Shown in pieces: positions 35,123 through 45,716 of a stretch of DNA of 64,000 nt. The stretch is from Ciona intestinalis. Lineage: Eukaryota > Chordata > Ascidiacea > Phlebobranchia > Cionidae. A program made the translations under genes and the position numbers. The number at the start of each line of letters is the position of its first letter. Position 1 is the first letter of the stretch. The notes under the pieces were generated by a model. The model did no database searches and was not told where the DNA came from. It saw only the letters and a list, made by a program, of their open reading frames with translations. The DNA lies in assembly GCF_000224145.3 (NCBI RefSeq), contig NC_020173.2:4747680-4811679 (forward strand). The letters run 5' to 3'.

Positions 35123-37407
35123 TTAGACAGCAGTTCCACGAGTAACGCAACGGTAAGTGACGAGGGATATTTTCGCAAGTAATGCTATCACGACGATCCC
35201 GAGTTCTACTGAGGCTATGATGAGGTTTTGGGGGTTAGATTGGGTGACTGGACGCAACTTGGCAATGATTCCCGACAGGGCCAAGATTAAGACAGCGTAA
35301 GGGGTGAATATGAATCTAGTGAACTTGTCCCATATAAAGTTGTCGAGGATGAACCAAGCGATAATTATAGCAAGCAGAATAATCAAAACCACCGTGGAGC
35401 CGTTTTGAATGCTGATAAGTCCTATAAAATGAATATTAAAATCATTAAGATACGCCTGAATGTAAATTTGATGACAAAATCAAAAATATATCTGCTACTA
35501 ATGTGTTTACGCTGTGCAGCAGTGGTGTAATGGGCGTCCTACTTTTGGTGAGCAAATGATTCGAAAGTGGGACGCCATGGTATTTCACCTAAATCGCTGC
35601 TGTGTGTGTTTATAACATTTTGAATCTTTTAACTGCCTTTTCGCAGGGTTCTCTAAACCATATTTAACAGTAGCTTGTTGTATATGTGCGATCTCTTGTC
35701 AATATCACAATACTTAACTAAACTACTATATAGTTACATAGTAGGATGGGGTAAGATGGGACATGTTTGTATTCTCTTTCCGTTACATTTGATTTAGTAA
35801 AAACGAAGTTATATAACCATAACCACGTGACTCTAAATAGTGTTGTTGATTGTGTAAAAAACTTAACTTGAAAGTTTAAATTAGCATTTAGGTGCTAACA
35901 GTATCCCGGTTTACCCCACAGTATACTATATATGAATATAATATTATCATACCACGTTGTACTGCAGGTGTGATGCCAAAACTGTCCTGGTATAAAATAA
36001 CATCAGCCAAGTTCAATAATGTCGCCACAGTCAACCAGGTCGCAAATGTTGAAAGGCCATTTTGTATCACAATTCTCACGGTCCATTCTACAGCTACAGA
36101 AATGAATCATAAGCATATTACCAATGATTTTATATATATTATATATAGTATGATTTTACTTTTGAATGAATGAATGAATGTAACTTACTTTATCCTCGCG
36201 TGGCCAGAAAACGACAGTCGTTATAACACGGGTTTAACACCTGGCGCCAGCTTACGCTTATGTATGGCTGATAATTTGGACAACCCATTAGTGACCACTG
36301 GGTTGAAGCAATTGTCGTTAAGTGTCTTGCCCAATGACACNNNNNNNNNNNNNNNNNNNNNNNNNNNNNNNNNNNNNNNNNNNNNNNNNNTACGCCCACA
36401 ATGGTAGCAAGCGACGAGCCCTTGAACCCATTACCTAATGGTTACAAGGCAGCCGCGCTAACCACTACGCCGGACTTTTGCGTTAAAATATTTATAGGAT
36501 ACATGGTATATACCTATATTTGAAGCTATGTATGTTATAGCTACCAAGAAATGTAGAAACGTTGCCCAAGTAATTAATTATTGCATTTTACATTAATACA
36601 TTTAATAAAACTAATGAAAAACATCACAACGCACATTTCTTTTGATCAGGAAGCCGCGTCAAGGAAGCGCCATTATGCGCGAGAGCTTTGCAACATGAGC
36701 CGATGGCAATGTAAACCGAAGCAACTGCCAAAATCAGCAGTGCTAATGCCAAGCCCAGTATTTCGCGATCAAATGCAAACAGCCATCCAATAGTTGTGGA
36801 AAACGACATGATATAACCGGCAAAGAAAACCTGCGATAAACGAATAGTTATACTTAAACAAAGAAGAGAGCAAACCAGATTACAACATTAAGTGGCCGCC
36901 GGCCAAACGAACAGCAGTATAAAATATTTACGCAGATGGCAGATGTAAGCGACGTCCCATATATACGTGTCCTTTGTAACCTTTACACGTTTTAATAGTA
37001 TCTAAAACTTTTGCCGAATAATAGTTAAAAATATAAAACGTATTTCTGTAAATACTAACATTGTTCAAAATGGGGGGATTCGTCTTTAATGGACTTTTGA
37101 TTTCCGGTAACCATAGCGACACAAGCATGTAGATAATTCCTGCTAAATTCCACAAATAGATGATTGGCCAGACGATCCCAAATGCAGTTCCGATCGGAGA
37201 TGCTTCTTGGTAATATTTCGCATCGACCTCGCCATTGTCGCTATAGTATAAACCTATAGAGTCAAATATGGAGTTATAATAAGCATATTACTAAGTTAAT
37301 AAAACAGACAAACCTTTGACTTTAGCTGTGTTGAGATACGCAAAGATTAAAGATAATGCATAAGCAATAGCAGCTGCAACTACAAAAAATATCATTTTTG
37401 CCGCCAT
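35123..37407 (-). CDS. Eight-span membrane protein, TspO/MBR-like (paralogue 2)
   Basis: Five exons: 37314-37407 (ATG at 37407), 37060-37253, 36635-36830, 35953-36093 and 35123-35421; 924 nt, 307 residues. Exons 2 and 4 have exactly the lengths of those in paralogue 1 (194 and 141 nt) and all intron phases agree, so this is a tandem gene duplication. Shared motifs include FGIVWPIIYLWNL, the FDRE motif of exon 3, QNGLSTFATWLTVATLLNL and IDNF/LDNF-W-K-T-FTPY in exon 5. The C-terminal tail is shorter than in paralogue 1. The exon 3 donor (GTGCGT) is weak and is the least certain junction. Intron 3 contains a SINE with an assembly gap and intron 4 a MITE. The function is unknown; a TspO-related ligand-binding or transport role is only inferred. 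Confidence 0.8.
35738..35930 (+). mobile_element. MITE copy in intron 4 of paralogue 2
   Basis: Left end ATAGTAGGATGGGGTAAGAT, right end GGTTTACCCCACAGTATACT. More decayed interior than most copies. Ends about 20 bp from exon 4. Confidence 0.82.
36190..36478 (-). mobile_element. tRNA-derived SINE copy, interrupted by an assembly gap
   Basis: On the minus strand the head carries a tRNA-like A box and B box (the plus strand reads GAGCCCTTGAACCC and AAGGCAGCCGCGCTAACC in reverse). The body and tail share blocks with the copies at 52497-52790 and 57480-57720. It lies in intron 3 of paralogue 2. Confidence 0.75.
36341..36390. other. Assembly gap of 50 N
   Basis: Fifty undetermined bases inside a SINE copy; the round number suggests a placeholder of unknown true size. 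Confidence 0.98.
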
Positions 37408-38639
37408 TGTATATCTTAAACAATCTGCAATGAAATAGAAACATAAATATACTGTACTAGTGCACTATACCCTATTAAACACAGTCAACACAAACTGGCC
37501 GTGTCACGAACTGCTCTGTTTCGGTTTAAATGAATAATACATTCATATGACCACTCCTGTACCTCCATTTGACAGCTTGCAGTGACGCAATAAACGGATT
37601 TACACAAAATAGAGGCGATTGTTCTATTTTACTTGCAGAACAATAAGTAAAGCATTCCTAAATAACAATACACTGCCGACTGTATCAGTAGAAAAAAGAA
37701 TTAGCTTTTCAAACTATACTTTTAAAACTCCCTGGTATAAAGCGAACGCCGTTTTTACCAATATAAAAATAGCGCGACGGTTACCCGTAGGGCGTAGCCG
37801 CGAGTCAATGAGAATAATTCATCGTGCGATTATTTCCACTGCATATTTAACCTCTTATGGGATAATAACATATTTTAAAACCATCGATAAACTGCTTTTT
37901 CTGTCATCAAAATATGTTATGTAACATCGACTGTAAAACGTGTTACGTAACTTCCTGACGTCACAGCGATGACTCTACAAAAGAAAAGGAAAAGAAAAAA
38001 GGGTGTTATATAACCGTCATGCTCGGCGTCCTCGCTTTTTGTTCTTTCTTGTTCATTTTGATAGGCATAGTAGTTGTACTCCTATCTTTATTTTAATAAG
38101 CAAGAGTTTAAACTTCTTTAAAGCAATTTATTACATAAAACCAATGTTTGTACTTGACTGACACGAAAGCAGAAAAAATCAGTTAAATTTTACCAAGTCA
38201 CTACTTACAAAATAAAAATAGAGTTTCATGTGAATTATTTTAGAAACTGTTGCCTGATTTTCATGATCCACTTTCGATTGATAACAAAAAAATGATATGA
38301 AATATCTATTTTTTTATTAAATGTGCTTCTGTACCAATTCGGGGAAATACCCGAAACGTGTGACTGTTTTTTAGCTAACTTGTTTTAACTTTTTATGCTT
38401 GTAAATTCAGATAAAGCTCGCGTTTATCGGCTTTGATATTTCCTTAACTTATGCTAGTCTGATGTATGTTTTGTACGGGATTGAAATGTTAAAATATAAT
38501 ATAAAAAAATTTTTTAGATCAAGTACGTGTGCGGTGTGTATATTGTATATACCGGTCAATTTAAAGGTTTTTTAAACTGAACACTAAACTTTCTGGTAAA
38601 CCAACATCAGCAAAGTAGGAATTACTGTTAGCTGAAAAT
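37408..38639. promoter_or_regulatory. Divergent intergenic region between paralogue 2 and RPF1
   Basis: About 1.2 kb separating two genes transcribed away from each other, so it must hold both promoters. It contains TTATGTAA (37917-37924), TTACGTAA (37943-37950) and TGACGTCA (37956-37963), three bZIP-type palindromes within 50 bp. No MITE, SINE or exon was seen here. Confidence 0.5.
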
Positions 38640-41089
38640 ATGGATGAAGATCAACAAAGTATATGTTCTGATCAGTTCAGTATATCTTCTGATCAACTGA
38701 GCATATGCTCTGGTGGAATATTTAGTGACATCGCTTCGGTTATTGATGAAAATCCATTGAAAGATGATGCCAATAACAATAATAATGAATCGATGCCACA
38801 AAATAACATATCACAGATCCGGAATAAAGACAGAAGAACTGCTGCATTCATTAAAATGAGAAAAGAACAAAGAAAAGTAAAATTTTACAGATTAACTGAT
38901 TTTATTATTAAATATTTTAACGATTTCATTTAAAAACAGTCATTCAAAACAAGTTCATCAATTTTGACATGCGACAGTATAATATACAGTTTGCAATAGC
39001 CCAAAATTTGTTCTTATGCTCAAAAGACACAGCAACAAATTTCTATTTAAACTTCAATTTATTTATGACTTAAATAACCATTTTTGCTTACAGGAAAAAA
39101 TTCGCTTACGAAAACAAAGACAAAATATGAGAAAACAGCTCGGGAAAAATGCTCCACCAGTTGCGCCTCCCAAAACCATAGAAAACCGGAGAGAAAAAGA
39201 AGACACGATGGTTCAACCAGATGATGTTGAAGTCCTACTGGATGAAGAGTCTGATGAGATGGCTTCGTATTTTGAGAGAAAGACAACTCCAAAAATTTTA
39301 ATCACGACATCTGATAGGCCAAGATCGGTATATGTTTGTTAATTTTTGTTAATGTGTTTTTTTAAGACCATGTATTTCATAATACCTGTATGCACGGCAA
39401 ACTGCAAGAGCAAATTTCTGTTTAACTGCAACCTATAACTTATTGTTGTAAGTAGAGTATTATTTTAGTTTTCAAGACCGAAATGTTTGAGCAAAATGAA
39501 ATATTAAGGTCTATAATATTAATTATTAGGCAGCTAATTTTGTTCTGTAACAAGAATAATGTACTGGTGTAGCCTCATAATTAAAGGCACTATCTGTATA
39601 TCCTATTTATAGCGGACTACAAAATTCTTGAAAGAACTGAGTGAAGGCTTTCCTAATTCGACTGTGTTTTACCGACGAGCACTTGATTTGAAGAAAGTGA
39701 TTCCTCAGTGTATTATGAAAGGGTTTACTGATATAATTATTGTAAATGAAGATCGTAAAACACCAAGTAAGAACGTATGGTTATGTAGTTTAATAACTCT
39801 TACCAGTATGGTGTTTTTTTTTCAAATAGAAAAGAAAATTCACCCCAAAAAACTTGAATATTAAAGAATGCAATTTATTTTGGATTACTATAGGCCCAAA
39901 AATCTTTAAACCTATTTTTTCAGATGGCTTGTTGCTGTGTCATTTACCAGAAGGGCCAACTGTCCATTTTAAAATGTCGAATGTAAAACTGAGAAAAGAA
40001 ATTAAAAATAGCACCACACCTTCAGAACATCAACCTGAGGTAAGTTATTTAAAACAACAAGGAATTTTTTTTATTATTTTTCAGTTAAAAAATTACTGTC
40101 ACTTGATATTTTAAGTGTGTACTCGTGTTTTCTTGTTAGCCAGTTGGTTTTGCACTTAATGAAATAAAGTGCAGTATAAATACTATTAGTAATCACAATC
40201 TTTACAATTCAGAATGGTTTTATTAATGTCTTGGCTTGTAATTCACCTTACTGTAAAGTAAAAACATGTTAATAAATTTACACAATACAAATCATGAATT
40301 CAATTTTTTTTTCCAGATAATTTTAAATAACTTTGGCACCCGACTTGGGCATACAATCGGTCGTATGTTCACCACTCTCTTTCCTCATAATCCAGAGTTC
40401 ATTGGAAGACAAGTCGTCACTTTTCACAACCAACGGGATTTTATATTTTTTCGTCACCACAGGTAAAATTTTGCAAAGTTGCTGCTCTTGCAGGCATAAT
40501 GTAAAAATTGTTTCTTTGGATAAAAAATATTAATTTTAATATCAGTACTTACTTTGGCTTCAGTATTTCGGGCATATGTATGCTGCACGCTACAACACTT
40601 TGCTAAATACAGATACATCTTTCGAAATGAGAAAAGAGTAGGGTTACAGGAGATTGGTCCCAGATTTACTTTAAAACTTCGATCGTTGCAAAAAGGGACG
40701 TTCGATTCAAAGTTTGGTGAATATGAATGGATTCATAAGGTGATATAATCACATTTTCTGGTTTACCAGTTTTTTGTTTGTTGTTTTGTTTTACAGAAAT
40801 AATATAACATCTTTATTTGTCCCTTGATGGCGTTATACGGAAGACGTTAATATTACTTTTTTATGCTAATGTGGCCGGCTAATGAATGAGTGTTTCATAC
40901 ACTTTAAGCGATTTCACATATGTTAGTTTGTCGTTATTTAACTTATGGGTAACTATTTTTCCATTTTTTCCTTTTTTCATTTATGGCTGACAAATTGGGC
41001 CATATAAAATATGATGTGAAAATCAACCATTTACCTTTTAAATGCAGAGACATGAAATGGATACGAGTCGCAGAAGGTTTCATTTGTGA
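38640..41089 (+). CDS. RPF1: Ribosome production factor 1 (Brix-domain protein)
   Basis: Seven exons: 38640-38876, 39094-39327, 39613-39766, 39924-40039, 40317-40462, 40613-40739 and 41048-41089; 1,056 nt, 351 residues, matching the human protein of about 349. Residues 1-145 form a charged, Ser/Asn/Lys-rich N-terminal region with KxR and KLxxK-type basic stretches. The Brix domain follows, with [104 protein letters not shown] and EYEWIHK. RPF1 acts in the nucleolus in 60S subunit assembly. ATG 38640 is the first in frame. A polyadenylation signal AATAAA lies at 41169-41174, 80 bp after the stop. Confidence 0.95.
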
Positions 41090-41709
41090 ATCAACCTATT
41101 GTTTGTGTGCAACCACACTTGCATGAGGGGTTAAGAAGAAATTGTAATGACCTGGTATTTGATGAAAGAATAAACTGAATTTAAACTCATGTCTCATATA
41201 AATTAGTTCTGGTTATGTGAAATATTGAAATCTGTTCCTGCTGATTTGCAAGACACATTAGACGCTAATTCTTGCAGATAATCTGCTTATTCACGCTGCT
41301 GTTTTGGTTTAATGCTCATTCTCTGGTTCGGCAGCTTGAATTATGTTTTCCATATAATACATCTCTGGTTGAATAGTAGCAATGTCTTCACAAAAAGAAA
41401 TTCAACAGCTGAGGTGTACCAGAAGATACTAAGCTGTAGTATGTAATTTCTTAATGTTTAAAACAGGTTTTATATATTTCTCTATCAGGCAGAGAAGTGT
41501 CAGAAAGAAAGTGCATCACCTAGAATAGCTATGAAATATCGTTTGATATGTGTAGTGTTTAAAGCGTGCTAGAATCGATACACTTAGTGGTAGAAGTTTG
41601 AAGTGTCCAAAAGTGCTAATATCGTTTTCGCAATGCCCTCTTCCCCGATCGATTTTGACTTATAACTGTTACGAAAACTCAGCGTAGTTTGTACCACGTC
41701 GTTGCAAGC
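41090..41709. other. Intergenic region RPF1 to acid phosphatase-like gene
   Basis: About 620 bp; holds the RPF1 3' end (AATAAA at 41169-41174) and the presumed promoter of the next gene. No repeat or exon recognised. Confidence 0.5.
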
Positions 41710-44700
41710 ATGGGTCGTGTAGTTTTCGGATATGGTTTGTTACGAGGTACAGTTCTGAAGCACAAAACTGCCTCACTGTGCTTATTGGGCGCCGCTTTTA
41801 TTGGATTCCTTTGCTATTCCTACATTCACGAAGGCAGGCCAGGAAAGGTGCGATCCACCGGCGTCGATTATGAAGGACCCGACCTTTTTGACTCGTTTAG
41901 TTTCCTACAACCGTACAGTCCAGCAGAGCTGGAAAAGCTTGCCATAGGAGAAACAGGTGGAAATCCGTTAGATCCAGACAGGGTCGTGGAAAACCTCATC
42001 GAATTAGAGGAAGAAGCGTTAGTTCAAGCGAGATCGGAAATTAACCAAACAGTTCTTCACAATGGACCAGGTAATTTTTATGTTTGACATTGTTTTTGTT
42101 TTTTTTTTATATCAGTAGATACGTATTAGACTATGCGCATGGTAAGTAGACTAAAAGCCAATAGGTTTTAGTTACTGATGTATAGTACAGCGGGCTATAA
42201 AATAAAGTACGAGAATTTTTTTGTCCCACCCCATTTTACTACAGAGGTATGTACTTGATATTCGACTTGGTATTGGACATAACTAAGTCAAAATTCATCA
42301 ATTCATAATTTTAGTGTACGACGATAGTGGGAACGAGATTGGGCTTCGTTTTTTGATAATTAGCGATTGGGGTGGAAAACCTGAACCGCCTTACACCACA
42401 CACACGCAAATGAACGTGGGTAGGGCAATGGCGGAGTTTTCGAGAAGATATGATTGCTCGTTCGTTCTGTCACTTGGAGACAACTTTTGTGATAAAGGAG
42501 TTACCAGTGTTAATGATCATCGTTTTGAGGTAAATGAAATACAGTAGGGTGGGAAAATTAGGACACCTAACCACACATTCTCACATATTTTAACACCATT
42601 TCTTATAATAAATTACAGTAAATTTCTTTGGTGCGCGCTTCATACATTCGTTAGAATACTGTTAAAGAACCCTGTAACATTTTTATTTGTTTATCATTAA
42701 ATGGGGACCAATACAAATATATTTAAATAACACTTACCACATTACCCCGCGTTTCACTTTTGTCCCCACCCTACTATATATACTTAAATAGTGAACTACG
42801 TATAGAAGTGTAATCGGAAATATAATTTAAATCTACAGTAGTGTTTTTTTATTAAATTATAACATAACTGGCAAAGATTTAAACAAGGGACAAGGGATAA
42901 TATGCAGCACCAGCAACTAAAATTTTGCTTATCCGCTTGAAGGCGCAATTGAGTCGCTTACTTGGCGCAACTGCCGACCTGTGTCCTGAAACTCGTTGTT
43001 TTTAATGTAATTCAGCATAAACGAATGCTTATTAAAAAAGATACTATTTTGATTTGAAATTATAAACTCAAGTTTTCTTGTGTATTACACATTAGGCCTA
43101 TGTTTGCCAGATCTGAAACGTTTCCTAAACTAAGCGATTTTGGAACTATCGCTTTTCTCGATAGGTAATCATACGTTTTATTTTTTGCTCTACAGGATAC
43201 TTTTGAAGATGTGTTTTCCCAGCCTTCGTTGCAAAGGCCATGGTATATTGTCGCTGGTGACAAGGACTATAAAGGAAATGTCAGCGCCCAGATCGAGTAC
43301 ACCAAAATATCAAGGTATAAGTTTGTTTTCTTTGATTGCGGAATAAACTTCTCCCAACTGCTTTAAAACAAGGCTATAAATTGAATGAATCATCTATTTG
43401 CGTTGTTTTTATGAAATTGTGTCGCGTGCATTGATTGTTGTTAATGTTTAACGCGCGATTGGTCGATGGCAGTTATTATTTACCTTCCTATGCTACGTAA
43501 TGTAGACACACAGTAAAAAGAATCTTGCACAACGAACTCATCCAGTCGTGAACTTTGCACCAAACCAAAGCGCCTACCTTCGAGAGTGTTTACAATTCAA
43601 TATATGGACGCACACTTTGTACCCGGAGATATAGAAAAACAACTGTGCACTAATGACGCCGGGTCGCTATAACTTATGGTCAGCCGCTGTATTTATTCGT
43701 CCTACTTAAAAGTTTCGACGTCAATCAATCACCTTATTTACGAGCAGCGATTTCGTATCAAAACATGTTTATGTAACCACCAAGCAGGCCTTTATGCGGT
43801 AGGAAGGCTATTTAAAGGAATCCCACTAAAAGATCTTTCGGGTTCCTTTAGGAAAGTTCTTTTATGCTGGTTTATGTTGTCGGTTGTTCAACCACAAACT
43901 GTTAACTGTTATGGTTTTCAAATTTGACAAGTTCAGTTTAAATTGGTGTAAAACTTGCTATGTATTTAAATTCCGGAAAAAACAGATTTTCAATTTATAT
44001 TCCATACTGTAATTTTGTCGAATGGCTTCATACTAGCCTTCTATATCTTGTATGATCTAACATGCAACGCAAGCTAGTTCCCCATGGCGTCATTCGTATA
44101 GTTCCTCCATTAATCACACGCCTTGGTTTGAACAATGGGTTATTTTTCAGACGTTGGTCGTTTGAAAGCAATTATTATAAGATGTCAGCAAATCTGCCAA
44201 CCTATCGCAATATCTCTGTCGATTACGTAATGATTGACACAGTGGAGCTATGCGGTGTGCTGCCACCAAGCGGAAAAGGGCAGCCTATTGGTCCGGCCAA
44301 TATAACAGCGGCGGAAAAACAGTGGGCATGGCTGGAACACGCACTCAAAAATTCAGGGTAAAAATGATTTTTTCTGATAACTTTCCAATGGACATTTTTA
44401 AACTAAATATAGCCGTATAGTAGAGTGGGGCAAGACAGGACACATTTAGCACATGATATCCAAATATCCTAAACGTGCTTTAATTAATTAACAACGTCTA
44501 CGGGAGTCGTGAGGAAGCGGTTTTAAAATTCTTTGATTTTTTTGTTTACCACCAAATATGAAACATAAGGTGTCCCGTTTCCCTTGCCCTACTATATCTA
44601 TTTTTCCTGAATCTTTATATAAACTGATTAAGTGTTATTTATAAGGGCCGAGTATCTTGTTGTTGGCGGTCACTATCCAGTTTATTCCGGTGGAAGGCAA

Positions 44701-45716
44701 GGATCCACTGACTGTTTGGTTAAACGTTTACAACCAATGTTGGATAAGTTCCGGGTTTCGGCCTATTTCTCAGGCCACGACCACAGTGTACAGGTGACTT
44801 TGTTATAGGACATGTAGGTGTAAGCCATGTATCGAACTCCTGTTTTGTATAACATGTTATACACCATCGCCGCATTGTTAATTAAGCTGTTTTTCATGCT
44901 AAAAAATCATATAGTAGGCTGGAGTAAAATGGTCCATGTTTTCATTCTCTTTTATTGTCCCACCATTTGCTTGTAAACAAAGAACATTCGCCTAATACAT
45001 AACAATATCCTTATAGACCCAGAAAGAGCATTGTTTTTTTAATAAAAAACACGATTAAGAAATATAGGATGATAAGTGCCGACCGTATCTATATTATCAT
45101 ACAGTTCTCTAAACTTTATGCAAGATTTTTCTAGATATGGGTGTGTTTTATTACACTTCTTTTAACATAAAATGTGTATACATCAGTAAGTGTCGAATGC
45201 ATGTTTCAGCACATCAAGTCAGCGAACAGCGGTGGTGTTCATTACTTTGTAGCTGGTGCCGCAAGTGCCGAGGATGACCGTCCTGAGCACCTAGATGGCA
45301 TCTATTCTAATACCCGCTACTTTTGGACCAACCATCTTGACCATACTGAAGGCGCATTTTTGTACTGTGATGTTAGAAAGGATCAGATGTCGGTCACGTT
45401 CATTAAAAGCGATGAGAGCATTTTATACCTCGGTACAATTCTTCCACGAAGCAATCCTGCGAACGAAAAACCGGAAAATGGTGGAAACTGGCTCACGATA
45501 CCTGTTTTAAAACAGCACCGAAACCTGCCGACCAAACCAAAGTATTTTCAACCGAAACCACAATCCCAGATGCAGCTGCCAAACGCTTTCCAGCAGTACA
45601 GGCAGCGCCAAGCACAACAACGGTCACGCCAAATGCAACAGAACCAGCGACAAAACCTAATGCAAAATCGGCTAAGACAGCAAAGTCGTCGCCGGTTTAT
45701 GGGACCGTCTTTGTAA
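41710..45716 (+). CDS. Tartrate-resistant (purple) acid phosphatase-like protein, substituted active site
   Basis: Six exons: 41710-42070, 42315-42529, 43196-43314, 44151-44357, 44646-44793 and 45210-45716; 1,557 nt, 518 residues against about 325 for ACP5. Residues about 22-41 form a hydrophobic span, suggesting a type II anchor with the phosphatase domain (about 130-435) in the lumen or outside. Homology to ACP5 is clear: [54 protein letters not shown] and YFSGHDHS. Retained metal ligands: Asp138, Asp176, His310, His345, His347. Substituted: the GDNFY Tyr, the Fe(III) ligand that gives the purple colour, is Cys179; GNHD reads GDKD, so the bridging Asn is Asp214 and the catalytic His is Lys215. 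Phosphatase activity is therefore doubtful. The last 70 residues are basic and Gln-rich. Introns 1, 2, 4 and 5 hold MITE copies or fragments. Confidence 0.9.
42183..42243. mobile_element. MITE remnant in intron 1
   Basis: Only the two ends remain: ATAGTACAGCGGGCTATAAA at the left and TTGTCCCACCCCATTTTACTA at the right region; the interior is missing. A weak call. Confidence 0.4.
42542..42780. mobile_element. MITE with family ends but unrelated interior
   Basis: CAGTAGGGTGGGAAAATTAG at the left and TTGTCCCCACCCTACTATA at the right match the family's termini. The interior (about 200 bp) lacks the shared AAACAAAGAACATT and ACACGATC blocks and looks like a separate subfamily. Confidence 0.75.
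44416..44596 (-). mobile_element. MITE copy in intron 4 of the phosphatase-like gene
   Basis: Reverse orientation; ATAGTAGAGTGGGGCAAGAC at the left, TTTCCCTTGCCCTACTATA at the right, with GTCGTGAGGA inside. Confidence 0.86.
44910..45102 (+). mobile_element. Decayed MITE copy in intron 5
   Basis: ATAGTAGGCTGGAGTAAAAT at the left, interior TTGTAAACAAAGAACATTCG; the right terminus is poorly conserved. Confidence 0.75.

Noticed and set aside
41710-45716. Idea that the phosphatase-like gene is a pseudogene because catalytic residues are lost
   Set aside because: Six exons have correct splice sites and phase with no disabling change, and most metal ligands are kept, so an intact diverged gene is more likely.
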